A DNA stretch of 64,000 nt from Microbacteriaceae bacterium (GTDB lineage Bacteria > Actinomycetota > Actinomycetes > Actinomycetales > Microbacteriaceae): the NCBI GenBank assembly GCA_004297935.1, contig SCRE01000006.1, positions 310,001 through 374,000 of the forward strand. The letters run 5' to 3'. The position numbers and the translations under genes are program-made. The notes below the pieces were generated by a model. That model ran no database searches and was not told where the DNA came from. It was given only the letters and a program-made list of their open reading frames with translations. Positions 31,945 to 40,369 of the stretch are shown piece after piece; the first letter of the stretch is position 1, and each line of letters starts with the position of its first letter.

Positions 31945-32910
31945 ATGACGACAACAGTGGGCAAGACGAGGATGAGGAAGAACGGGGGTGCGGTGCGCTC
32001 TGCGGAACGGCGGCGCGCACCGCGCCGTCCCGGCGACCTGATCTTCGTCGTTCCCGCGGTGGTCTTGGAGGCGGCTGTCCTCTTCCTCCCGCTGGTGTAT
32101 GTGCTCTGGCGCTCGTTCTACAACTGGCAACCGGGGGCGCAGTCACCGTTCATCGGCTTCGGCAACTACCTCGGGCTGTTCACGGACCCCGGGTTCTGGC
32201 AGGTGGTCGGCAACGAGCTGTTCTTCCTGCTCGGGCTGCCGTTGTGGGTCATCGCGCCGCTCGTCGTCGCTTACATGTTGCGGGAGCGCGTCGCATTGCC
32301 GGGTCTGTGGCGATCGATCTATTTCCTGCCCTCGGTCATGTCGCCGGCCATCGTCGGCCTCGTCTTCAGCTCACTGCTGGCAGAGAACGGACCCATCGAC
32401 GGTTTCCTGAACAATGTCGGACTTGGCGCCCTGGCCCTGCCGTGGCTGACGGATGCCGCCCTCGTCAAGCCTGTCATCATCGTGCTCGTCCTCTGGGCAG
32501 GATTCGGGACAGGCGTCCTGATCTTCTCCGCCTCTTTCGGAGCCGTCCCGCAGGAGGTCTTCGAAGCAGCACGCCTTGACGGGGCGGGGTTCTGGAGGGA
32601 GCTCTGGAGTGTCGCGATGCCCATGATCCGGCCGACGGTCGTGTTGTGGACCATGTACCAGGTCGTTGCGATCTTCCTGTTCATGTTCGCGTGGATCTTC
32701 GTGCTCACCGGCGGCGGACCCGGCCTGGCCAGTACGACCCTGGATTTCTCCGTGTTCCAGAAGTTCATGCGGTTCGGCTTCTTCGGGTCGGCTGCGGCCG
32801 AGTCGATCTTGCTGATCCTCATGGTCGTGCTCATCCCCGTGGTGTTCTTCACCGTGGGAGCGGCGGTGCGCGCGATCAGCCGCTCGTTCACAGGGGCGAA
32901 GGAATCATGA
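31945..32910 (+). CDS. ABC transporter permease, MalF-type
   Basis: The 321-residue membrane protein has six helices and the EAA loop EAARLDGAGFWRELWSVAMP that docks the ATPase. An Arg/Lys-rich tail precedes the first helix (DLIFVVPAVVLEAAVLFLPL). It pairs with the next permease, whose start overlaps its stop (ATGA at 32907). No ATP-binding subunit is in the operon, as is usual for CUT1 systems of actinobacteria that share a common MsiK-type ATPase. Confidence 0.9.
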   Translation: MTTTVGKTRMRKNGGAVRSAERRRAPRRPGDLIFVVPAVVLEAAVLFLPLVYVLWRSFYNWQPGAQSPFIGFGNYLGLFTDPGFWQVVGNELFFLLGLPLWVIAPLVVAYMLRERVALPGLWRSIYFLPSVMSPAIVGLVFSSLLAENGPIDGFLNNVGLGALALPWLTDAALVKPVIIVLVLWAGFGTGVLIFSASFGAVPQEVFEAARLDGAGFWRELWSVAMPMIRPTVVLWTMYQVVAIFLFMFAWIFVLTGGGPGLASTTLDFSVFQKFMRFGFFGSAAAESILLILMVVLIPVVFFTVGAAVRAISRSFTGAKES

Positions 32911-33734
32911 CGGCAAGAGCGCAGCGCCGACTGCGGACCACGGTCGCCGCCCTGATCGCGATACCATTCATCGTCCCGTTCCTGTTCCTCATCGGGACGG
33001 CGTTCCGCGCACGCGACGACTACATCAGAGACCCTGGAGGTCTGCCGCACACCTTCACCTGGTCGAACGTCATCGACGCGTGGCAACAGGCCGACCTGGG
33101 CCAGGCCTTGGTCAACACGTTGATCGTCTGCGTCGTGGCCTGCTTCGTATGCTCGGCGACCGCCGTCGCGTCGGCGTACTGGTTCCGTCGCCACGCGGGC
33201 ACGATAGCCAACCGCACGCGCTGGCTCCTCGTGATCGGCTACGCCATCCCTGCTGTAGCCTGGCTGATTCCTGTTTTCGTCATCGCGTCGAACGTCGGAT
33301 TGAGCGGAAACCTCGTGATAGCCGGCATCGTCAACGGCGTGTCGACACTGCCCTTCGCGCTGTACCTGGTCCACACGTTCTTCGGCCAAGTCCTCACCGG
33401 CGAGCTGCTCGAAGCATCCGAACTCGACGGCGCCGGGGCGTACCGCACGTTCGGCTCGATCGCACTTCCTCTCGCCATGCCCGTCCTTGCCGCGGTCGTC
33501 GCCCTGACGTTCGTCTGGACCTTCGGCGACCTGCTGATCGCGGAGACGCTCCTGCAGGCAGATCCTTCCAGCTATACCATCACCCTCGCTGCAACATCTC
33601 TGTCGAGCAGGGACAACGTCAACCTTCAGGGTCAAGCCGCCGCCGCTCTTGTGGCGCTGGTCCCGACACTGGTGGTATTCGCGTTCGCGCAGAGAGCGCT
33701 CACCCTGGGATTTGGAGGAGTCAGTGACAAGTAG
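32907..33734 (+). CDS. ABC transporter permease, MalG-type
   Basis: The 275-residue partner permease has the EAA loop EASELDGAGAYRTFGSIALP and six hydrophobic segments (first TTVAALIAIPFIVPFLFLIG). ATG 32907 overlaps the upstream stop by four bases. The end overlaps the aminohydrolase start by 11 bases, so transport and hydrolysis are tightly coupled in expression. Confidence 0.9.
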   Translation: MTARAQRRLRTTVAALIAIPFIVPFLFLIGTAFRARDDYIRDPGGLPHTFTWSNVIDAWQQADLGQALVNTLIVCVVACFVCSATAVASAYWFRRHAGTIANRTRWLLVIGYAIPAVAWLIPVFVIASNVGLSGNLVIAGIVNGVSTLPFALYLVHTFFGQVLTGELLEASELDGAGAYRTFGSIALPLAMPVLAAVVALTFVWTFGDLLIAETLLQADPSSYTITLAATSLSSRDNVNLQGQAAAALVALVPTLVVFAFAQRALTLGFGGVSDK

Positions 33735-35037
33735 GATCATCGCAGCCGACTGGATCGTTCCGGTTGTCACGCCACCGATTCGCGACGGTGTCGTCGTGCT
33801 GGAAGGCGCGAGAGTGGTGTGGCTTGGCCACCTCGACCGGATGCCGACGCGGTGGGCGGCATTCCCGGTCGAGCACCGGTCCGGGGTTGTCACACCGGGG
33901 CTCGTCAATGCGCACACGCACTTGCAGTACACGCACTTCGACGAGGTCGGGCGAGGAAGCTATTCGAGTTTCGAACACTGGTCCGCAGCCTTCGGGGTCA
34001 GGTACGACGCGGTTCTCGATCCGCTCGATTGGCATGTGGCCGCTGTGGACGGCGCACGGCAGGCGATTTCCAGCGGAACGACGGTGTTCGCCGAGATCGT
34101 CACCAACGATGAGGCTCGGGGCGCACTGACCGGATGCGGTGTGCACGGCATCGAGTACCTGGAAGCGATCGGGCACTTCGACCGGCGCTGGCGCAACGGC
34201 GCCCGCGCCGAGTTCATAGCACGATTGGACCAGCCGTCGGCCATCACGGTCGGGATCTCGCCGCACGCGCCTTACAGTCTCGACGGCTCGGTCATCATCG
34301 ACCTGCTCAAGATCGCCAAGAAGCGGAACATGCGGGTCCACTCCCACGTGGCGGAGTCAGCCGTTGAGGCGGCGCTCTACGGGCACGGGGACGGCTCGGT
34401 CCTGTCCGTGTACGGCGACTTGCGTGACGAATTCGATCTCGTGCGCAAGGGAGGAGCCGGAGTCAGCACGGCGGCGTACGCGGATTCGATCGGTCTTCTC
34501 AATCCAACGACGCACCTCGCGCACGCGATCTACCTCGACCCACAGGAGCGAGACCTGCTCCTGCGGCGCGGCACTCGGGTTGCGCTCTGCCCGCGGTCCA
34601 ACGCCGTGATCGGGCTGGATGCACCACCGGTTGCGGCGTATCTGGCCGAGGGCCACGAGATCGCGGTAGGCACCGACTCACTCGCTTCGTCGCCGTCGCT
34701 CGACCTCATGTCGGACGTTCGGCTCCTCGCCGAATTGGCGCGCTCACAGGGCTACGCCGAGGACGACCTCTTCGAGCGGTTGATTCGGGCCGCAACGACG
34801 GGTGGCGCCAAGGCGATGGGAGCCGCGGAATCCTCCGGGTTCGGTGCTCTCGCACCGGGTGGGCCTGCGGATCTCGCACTCTTCGCGATCGAGGTTCCCG
34901 ACGACAATGTCGAGCGGGCGCTCGTTTATCACGGTGCAGGGCATTGTGTCCTGACCATCGCGAACGGGAGGACCGTCTACGATGCGGAGGGTATTGACGA
35001 AACTGAGCACATTGCGCAGACGCGCGGAACGGCCTGA
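33724..35037 (+). CDS. Amidohydrolase-superfamily nucleoside-type deaminase
   Basis: The 437-residue protein is a TIM-barrel amidohydrolase with GLVNAHTHLQYTHF (HTH at 64-66), SPHAPYS (179-185), HSHVAES (206-212) and GTDSLASSP (316-324), giving three His and one Asp for a single metal. This layout is that of the SAH/methylthioadenosine deaminase and aminofutalosine deaminase group, enzymes that turn an adenosine-type base into an inosine type. GTG 33724 follows GGAGGAG and overlaps the permease end by 11 bp. In an operon with two SAH-hydrolase-like proteins, deamination of an adenine-bearing substrate is the most natural reading, but this is inferred. Confidence 0.82.
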   Translation: MTSRIIAADWIVPVVTPPIRDGVVVLEGARVVWLGHLDRMPTRWAAFPVEHRSGVVTPGLVNAHTHLQYTHFDEVGRGSYSSFEHWSAAFGVRYDAVLDPLDWHVAAVDGARQAISSGTTVFAEIVTNDEARGALTGCGVHGIEYLEAIGHFDRRWRNGARAEFIARLDQPSAITVGISPHAPYSLDGSVIIDLLKIAKKRNMRVHSHVAESAVEAALYGHGDGSVLSVYGDLRDEFDLVRKGGAGVSTAAYADSIGLLNPTTHLAHAIYLDPQERDLLLRRGTRVALCPRSNAVIGLDAPPVAAYLAEGHEIAVGTDSLASSPSLDLMSDVRLLAELARSQGYAEDDLFERLIRAATTGGAKAMGAAESSGFGALAPGGPADLALFAIEVPDDNVERALVYHGAGHCVLTIANGRTVYDAEGIDETEHIAQTRGTA

Positions 35038-35104
35038 GCTCAACACTGTTCAATTAATGGTCGGCTATCGTGCAGTTTGTCTCAAAAACTTGAGCGCACT
35101 CCGC

Positions 35105-35893
35105 TCAGAGGTGCCAATTCGGGTCTGGAGTGGCGTCGACCATCGCCTTGGTATACTCGTGGCTCGGCGAATCCAGTACCGAGCTTGTCAAGCCTTCCTC
35201 GACCAGCGCGCCTTCTCGCATGACGACAACCCGATCTGTCGTGTAGCGGATCACCCCGAGGTCATGTGAGATCACGATGTAGGTGATGCCGAGCTCTTTC
35301 CGGAGGTCGTTGAGGAGGTTGAGGATCTGCGCCTGGATCGATACGTCGAGCGCGGCGACCGACTCATCAAGAAGCAAGATTCGCGGGCGAAGCGCTAGGG
35401 CTCGCGCGATCGCGACTCGTTGCAGTTGACCGCCCGAGAGAGCGTGCGGATAGGATCCGGCAAGAGAGTCGGAGAGCCCCACGGCATCGAACAATTCGGC
35501 GACGCGCCGTGCTCGCTGGGTGCGATCCAGCGCGAAGTGGTAGCGCAATACCTCGTCAAGAACGCGTCCGAGTCTCTGGTTGGGATCCAGCGAGCTGTAT
35601 GGATCCTGGAAGACCACTTGGATGTCTCTCGCCCATTTCTTGTGCTCGGATCGTCGAAGCAGCTCGGGTCGCTCGACACCATTGATCTTCACGACCCCGG
35701 AGGTCGGACGCGTGAAACCCATAAGGAGCGACACAACTGTGGTCTTGCCGGCGCCTGATCCGCCGACGATTCCGATCGCGGAGCCTTCGTCGACCTGAAA
35801 ACTCAGGTCGACGACAGCCACCCTCTCGCGTCGTCCGCGGCGGGCGGGGAAGACTTTGCGGAGGTGCTCAACTTCGATGACGTGGGTGCTCAT
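35105..35893 (-). CDS. Peptide/nickel-type ABC transporter ATP-binding protein (OppF/DppF-like)
   Basis: The 262-residue ATPase has Walker A VGGSGAGKTT, the Q-loop FQDPYSSLDP, the ABC signature LSGGQLQRVAIARAL and Walker B ILLLDES; the usual Pro of DEPTSALD is absent (DESVAALD), a common variant. The C-terminal part is short and lacks the longer OppF tail. ATG 35893 overlaps the upstream stop (ATGA). It is the last gene of a five-gene importer. Confidence 0.92.
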   Translation of the reverse strand: MSTHVIEVEHLRKVFPARRGRRERVAVVDLSFQVDEGSAIGIVGGSGAGKTTVVSLLMGFTRPTSGVVKINGVERPELLRRSEHKKWARDIQVVFQDPYSSLDPNQRLGRVLDEVLRYHFALDRTQRARRVAELFDAVGLSDSLAGSYPHALSGGQLQRVAIARALALRPRILLLDESVAALDVSIQAQILNLLNDLRKELGITYIVISHDLGVIRYTTDRVVVMREGALVEEGLTSSVLDSPSHEYTKAMVDATPDPNWHL

Positions 35894-36894
35894 CCGGTGA
35901 TCCTCACGGCCGATGGCAGGGACATTGCTTCGATTTCCTCGTGCCGCCAACACTCGACGCTACCGGCTTTCGTCTCGACGAGCGTAGGGCTTTCGGCCAG
36001 ACACTTGTCTTGGGCGAAGGCGCATCGCGGAGCGAAAGGGCAACCGTGAGCGGGCCGGTCGAACGCGGCGACGGGTCGGCCGGGGATGGCCGTGAGCCGC
36101 TCGATATCGACGTCGACCCGGACGCGCGCGCTGGCGAGACCTGCTGAATACGGATGCTGGGGGCGCGTGAGCAGACGATGACTCGACTGCGATTCCACGA
36201 TGCGTCCGGCATACATCACCGCAGTCCGATCGCACACGGACGCTGCTAGGTCAAGATCGTGGGTAATGAACAGCATGGCCACGTCGTGGTTGCTGCGGAG
36301 CCGGTTGAGGATGCCAATCACGTCTGCTTGACTGAGTGTGTCGAGCGCGCTCGTCGGCTCATCGGCGATAATGAGTGCCGGACCTGTTGCAAGCGCCGTT
36401 GCGATCACCACTCGTTGAAGCATCCCGCCGGAGAGTTGGTGCGGATACTGGCCGAGGAGCGTCTCGGGCGAGTTCAGTCCCACTTCGGCCAGGAGCGGAA
36501 CGATGCGCTCCCGAGCCTCGGTCTTCGTCATTCCGAAGTTCGTTCGTAGCGCTTCCATGGCGAAGTCTCCGACGCGCCGGACGGGGTTCATGGCGGCTCG
36601 CGGATTCTGTCCGATCATCGCGATGGTTCGCGAGCGCAGCTGGGCCAGATCCCGGGGAGCCATCGTCAGCACGTCACGCCCGTCGACGAGCGCCTGCCCT
36701 CCGATCTCCGCGTTGACCGGAAGGTCTGCGAGGAGCGCGCGGGCGGTCGTGGACTTGCCCGATCCGGATTCGCCCACCAGCCCGAGAGTTTCGCCTCGGT
36801 CGATGTGAAAACTGACGCCATCGAGGACCAGTCGAGGTCCGCGTACCGACTGCATGGTAATCGTGAGGTCCACAACCTCAACCAGGCGGCTCAC
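35890..36894 (-). CDS. Peptide/nickel-type ABC transporter ATP-binding protein (OppD/DppD-like)
   Basis: The 334-residue ATPase has Walker A VGESGSGKST, Q-loop GQNPRAAMNP, signature LSGGMLQRVVIATAL and Walker B LIIADEPTSALD. The OppD-type tail with cysteines is present (GCPFAPRCAFAQDKCLAESP), which in the family may hold an iron-sulfur or metal site. GTG 36894 overlaps the permease stop (GTGA). It works as a heterodimer with the next ATPase. Confidence 0.92.
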   Translation of the reverse strand: MSRLVEVVDLTITMQSVRGPRLVLDGVSFHIDRGETLGLVGESGSGKSTTARALLADLPVNAEIGGQALVDGRDVLTMAPRDLAQLRSRTIAMIGQNPRAAMNPVRRVGDFAMEALRTNFGMTKTEARERIVPLLAEVGLNSPETLLGQYPHQLSGGMLQRVVIATALATGPALIIADEPTSALDTLSQADVIGILNRLRSNHDVAMLFITHDLDLAASVCDRTAVMYAGRIVESQSSHRLLTRPQHPYSAGLASARVRVDVDIERLTAIPGRPVAAFDRPAHGCPFAPRCAFAQDKCLAESPTLVETKAGSVECWRHEEIEAMSLPSAVRITG

Positions 36895-37742
36895 GCGCGT
36901 GCCGCCGCTCTATCGCCGAGCCGCTCACCCAGAAGGTTCACTGACGCAACCGTGAGGACGACGGCGATACACGCGCTGAGTGATTCGCCTGGCGCGCCAG
37001 CCAGGACGCCCGGAAGTCCGCTCGCGATCATGCCGCCCCAATCAGGAGCCGGCGGTTGAACGCCGAGACCGAGGAATGAGACGGCCGCGAGGTCGATCAT
37101 GGCGTAGCCGAACATGATCGCGGCCTGGGAAAGAAGCAGTGCGCGGAAATTCGGGATCAGGTGGCGGGTGGCGATCCGAAGCCCGCCGAAGCCGGCGGCC
37201 TTCAGCGCTGACACGTAGGGAAGTGAGACTTCGCGCAGCGCCGCCCCGCGCACGATCCGGCCGACGTAGGGGAGGTAGCTGATCGTCAGCGCGAACGCCG
37301 CAGCCGGTAGCCCCTTCCCAAACGTGGCCGTCGCGAGGATCGCCAGGAGAAGGCCGGGGAAGGCGAAGAGTAGATCGAACGCGCGTGAGATGATCGAATC
37401 GACCCAGCCGCCCCTCCAGGCGGCCAGAATCGCCAGGCCGCCGCCGACGATCGTCGTGCTGATGGACACGGCCAGCGGTCCCAGCAGCGCGGTGCGGGCA
37501 CCGAAGATCAGGCGGGTCAGGATGTCACGTCCATTGGAGTCCGTTCCCAGGAGGTTGGTAGCCGAGGGCGGCTGGCTGACGGCCAGAAGGTTCGGCGCGA
37601 ACGGGTCGCCCAGCCCGAGGAAGGGGGCCAGGGCGGCGACCAGCCCGAAGAGGATCAGGATGGTGGCTGCGACGTAGGTCAGTACGCGTCCGCCTCGGCG
37701 CGGACGCCAGGTGCGGGTCATGATCGCACCGAGAGTCGTCAT
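36891..37742 (-). CDS. Peptide/nickel-type ABC transporter permease (DppC-like)
   Basis: The 283-residue membrane protein has the DppC/OppC order: an N-terminal helix (VLTYVAATILILFGLVAAL), LLGTDSNGRDILTRLIFGAR, then the transport domain ending in PNFRALLLSQAAIMFGYAMI and AAVSFLGLGVQPPAPDWGGM. It is overlapped by four bases by both neighbours, so the importer is a tight operon. Confidence 0.92.
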   Translation of the reverse strand: MTTLGAIMTRTWRPRRGGRVLTYVAATILILFGLVAALAPFLGLGDPFAPNLLAVSQPPSATNLLGTDSNGRDILTRLIFGARTALLGPLAVSISTTIVGGGLAILAAWRGGWVDSIISRAFDLLFAFPGLLLAILATATFGKGLPAAAFALTISYLPYVGRIVRGAALREVSLPYVSALKAAGFGGLRIATRHLIPNFRALLLSQAAIMFGYAMIDLAAVSFLGLGVQPPAPDWGGMIASGLPGVLAGAPGESLSACIAVVLTVASVNLLGERLGDRAAARA

Positions 37743-38689
37743 GATCGAGCTCCTAATTCGATGCGTGGATCAATCCACGGATAGGCAATGTCGATCACGG
37801 TGTTGATAAGGACGAATGCCAGCACCATGAGCAACGTGATGGCTTGCACCACCGGATAGTCATGGTTGTTCACGGATGAGATCAGGTACGAGCCGAGCCC
37901 GTTGAGCGCGAATGCCTGATCGACGACGACGGAGCCGGCGATGAGACTTGCAGAGGTCAAGCCGACGACCGTCGAGATCGGCACCAGGGCATTGCGCGCA
38001 ACATGGCGGCGCAGCACGACTCCTCGTGGAATCCCGCGGACCAGTGCGGCGTTCACATGGTCACGCGCGAGTTCCTCCCGCGCGGCAAAGCGCGTGATCC
38101 GCGCGACGAAGGCCACTGACGAGAGGGCCAGAGCGACGGCCGGTAGTGTCAAGTGCCACAATCGGTCGAGCAACCCGCTGCCCGGTCCGAGCACTGGGAA
38201 CCAGCCGAGTTGCGCCGCGAACACTGTGATCAGGATGATCGCGGCGACAAACGATGGCACCGCAAGCCCGATCGAGCTGAACAGATTCACCGAAGTATCG
38301 ACCTTTCCACCACGCACGCCCGCCATGAACCCACTGCCAACCCCGAACAGGATGATCAGGATCGTCGCGTAGAGCAGCAATAGCAGGGTGGTCTCCAGTC
38401 GCGGCCACAGCAGGCTGCTGACGCTTTGCTGGTAGACGATCGACACCCCGAGATCACCATGCAGCAGTCCGAGTAGCCAGTTGAGATATCGTTCGGGGAG
38501 AGGCTCGTTTAGGCCATACTGGCTGCTGATCGCATCCAGCGTCTGCGGCGGGAGTGATCGCCCCCCGGTCAGAAACCCCAGCGGGCTGCCAGGGGCCAGG
38601 TACAGCCCGCCGAACACGACGACACTGGCGACGAACAAGGTTCCCGCGAGTGCGGCGAGACGCCCGCCGATGAAACGCAGCGTCATCAT
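37739..38689 (-). CDS. Peptide/nickel-type ABC transporter permease (DppB-like)
   Basis: The 316-residue membrane protein shows the DppB order: first helix LAALAGTLFVASVVVFGGLY, APGSP, a periplasmic loop with YGLNEPLPERYLNWL and GDLGVSIVYQQSV, then the transport domain (LGSYLISSVNNHDYPVVQA near the end). The start may be ATG 38689 or 38686. It follows the binding-protein gene after seven bases. Confidence 0.92.
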   Translation of the reverse strand: MMTLRFIGGRLAALAGTLFVASVVVFGGLYLAPGSPLGFLTGGRSLPPQTLDAISSQYGLNEPLPERYLNWLLGLLHGDLGVSIVYQQSVSSLLWPRLETTLLLLLYATILIILFGVGSGFMAGVRGGKVDTSVNLFSSIGLAVPSFVAAIILITVFAAQLGWFPVLGPGSGLLDRLWHLTLPAVALALSSVAFVARITRFAAREELARDHVNAALVRGIPRGVVLRRHVARNALVPISTVVGLTSASLIAGSVVVDQAFALNGLGSYLISSVNNHDYPVVQAITLLMVLAFVLINTVIDIAYPWIDPRIELGARS

Positions 38690-38696
38690 CAGCCAA

Positions 38697-40334
38697 TCAC
38701 TTCCCCCCCAATGAGCGAGCCCAGCCGCCGTAGAGGAACGCCCACGATGTCGGAAAGCCTGTCAGCTTGTTGCTGACGTATGTCGCGACCGGCAGGTTGA
38801 CGATCGGGACCCAAGGCAGGTCGTGATCGGCGATCGTGACGGCCTTCACGGCAGCAACGGCTCTCTCCTTCGGATCCGTGACACCCAGCGCACTGTAGAA
38901 AGCCTGCTGGAACTTCGTGTTGTAGTACAGCCCGTAGTTGGTGAATGCTCCCTTCGTGATGAACTCGAGCTCTTCCAGGGGATCGGTCGTCAGTGTCCAC
39001 TGCACATTCAGGAATCCGTCGTACTGATCGCGCAATTTCTGGTCGAAGTAGAGCTGGTCGTTCTCGGCGGCCGTCAGAGTGACGACGGTGATTTTGAGAC
39101 CGATCTGGTTGCCTGCTGCAGCGATTGCGTTGGCCACCGTTTCGAGGGACGGATCCGGTGACGTCGCCAGTTTGATCGTCGAGTCGGCCAGTTCGGCCTG
39201 TTTGACGAGTGTTTTCGCCTTCGCCTGGTCGACGGTGGGTGCCGGCCGGGACTTCAGATAGCCTGCGAAGACGCTCTTGCCGTATCCGACGCCAGGGTTG
39301 ATGAAGGAGACGGCCGGGGTGGCCGCATCGTTGTAGACGTTCTTCGCCACGGCCGATCGATCGAGCGCAATAAACAGCGCCTCTCGGACCTTTGGGTTCT
39401 GCAGTGGGCCAGAACGTTCGGTCGGGATCAGGTCGAGAGACGCTGTGGACGGCCCAAGGTACAGGGTTCCGCTCGAACTCTTGCGCAGCGCCGGGATCGC
39501 CGCGCCGGGCACTTGGTACATGCCGTCGATCTCCTCGCTGATCAGGCCACTCGAGGTCGTCGAGGGGTCGCTGACGAATCGGAACGTGATCTTCCCGACC
39601 TTCGCCTTCAGGGACTTGTCCCAGTAACCGTCGTTGCGGCTGATCACGATATCGCTGCCCGCAGTCCAGGAATCGAATCGGAACGGGCCAGTGCACATGA
39701 GTCCGGTTTTCGCCGAACCATAGGAGGCGCCCGCCTTAGCAAGGAATGACGCTTCGCTGATCGCGCCGGCGGAGGTCGCCAGAACCTGATTGACGAGAGC
39801 GTCGGGCTTGGTCAGGTGAATGGTGAAGGCGTTCGGGCCTGCGGCGGTGATACTAGACACGTTCTCGAATTCCAGGCCCCAGTAGGAGCCGGAATTCGGG
39901 TCGATGTTGCGCTCGAGGCTGGCAACCACATCCGCCGAGGTCATCGGCGAGCCATCCCAGAATGTCACATCCGAGCGCAACTGGTAGGTCCAGGTCAGGG
40001 GGTCGACCTGCTTGTAGGAGGTCGCGAGGTTCGGGCTGATGTCCAGGTCCGAGCCGACCCGGAAGAGACTCTCGCACACGTTGGAGGTGACAGGAGCATC
40101 GGCGAACACCTGGGTCTTGATCGGGTCCAGGCTCGCTGGTTCGTACGGGAGATTCCAGGTGACGGCCGATACATCCTTCGTTGCGGGTGCCGTCGTGGAA
40201 ACAAGATCCGTCAACGTGCGTGTAGCCGCATTCGGTTTCGTTGAACCTGAACCACAGCCAGCCAAGCCAGCCACCAGGAGACTCGCTGCTGCCACGACCG
40301 TGACAAGTTTTGCTGTGGAGCTGATGGATTTCAT
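38697..40334 (-). CDS. ABC transporter solute-binding lipoprotein, family 5 (peptide/opine type)
   Basis: The 545-residue protein begins with a lipoprotein signal (TVVAAASLLVAGLAGCGSG). The mature part is SBP family 5: LPYEPASLDPIKTQVFADAP, LATSYKQVDPLTWTYQLRSD, VTFWDGSPMTSADVVASLER and VREALFIALDRSAVAKNVYN. These bind peptides, opines, nickel or other amines outside the membrane. The linked aldehyde dehydrogenase suggests an amine-type or sugar-amine ligand, which is inference. The gene follows the aldehyde dehydrogenase by 35 bp on the same strand. Confidence 0.92.
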   Translation of the reverse strand: MKSISSTAKLVTVVAAASLLVAGLAGCGSGSTKPNAATRTLTDLVSTTAPATKDVSAVTWNLPYEPASLDPIKTQVFADAPVTSNVCESLFRVGSDLDISPNLATSYKQVDPLTWTYQLRSDVTFWDGSPMTSADVVASLERNIDPNSGSYWGLEFENVSSITAAGPNAFTIHLTKPDALVNQVLATSAGAISEASFLAKAGASYGSAKTGLMCTGPFRFDSWTAGSDIVISRNDGYWDKSLKAKVGKITFRFVSDPSTTSSGLISEEIDGMYQVPGAAIPALRKSSSGTLYLGPSTASLDLIPTERSGPLQNPKVREALFIALDRSAVAKNVYNDAATPAVSFINPGVGYGKSVFAGYLKSRPAPTVDQAKAKTLVKQAELADSTIKLATSPDPSLETVANAIAAAGNQIGLKITVVTLTAAENDQLYFDQKLRDQYDGFLNVQWTLTTDPLEELEFITKGAFTNYGLYYNTKFQQAFYSALGVTDPKERAVAAVKAVTIADHDLPWVPIVNLPVATYVSNKLTGFPTSWAFLYGGWARSLGGK

Positions 40335-40369
40335 TGCGGGTCCTTTCTCTGTTGTAGTGCGGTCGTCGA

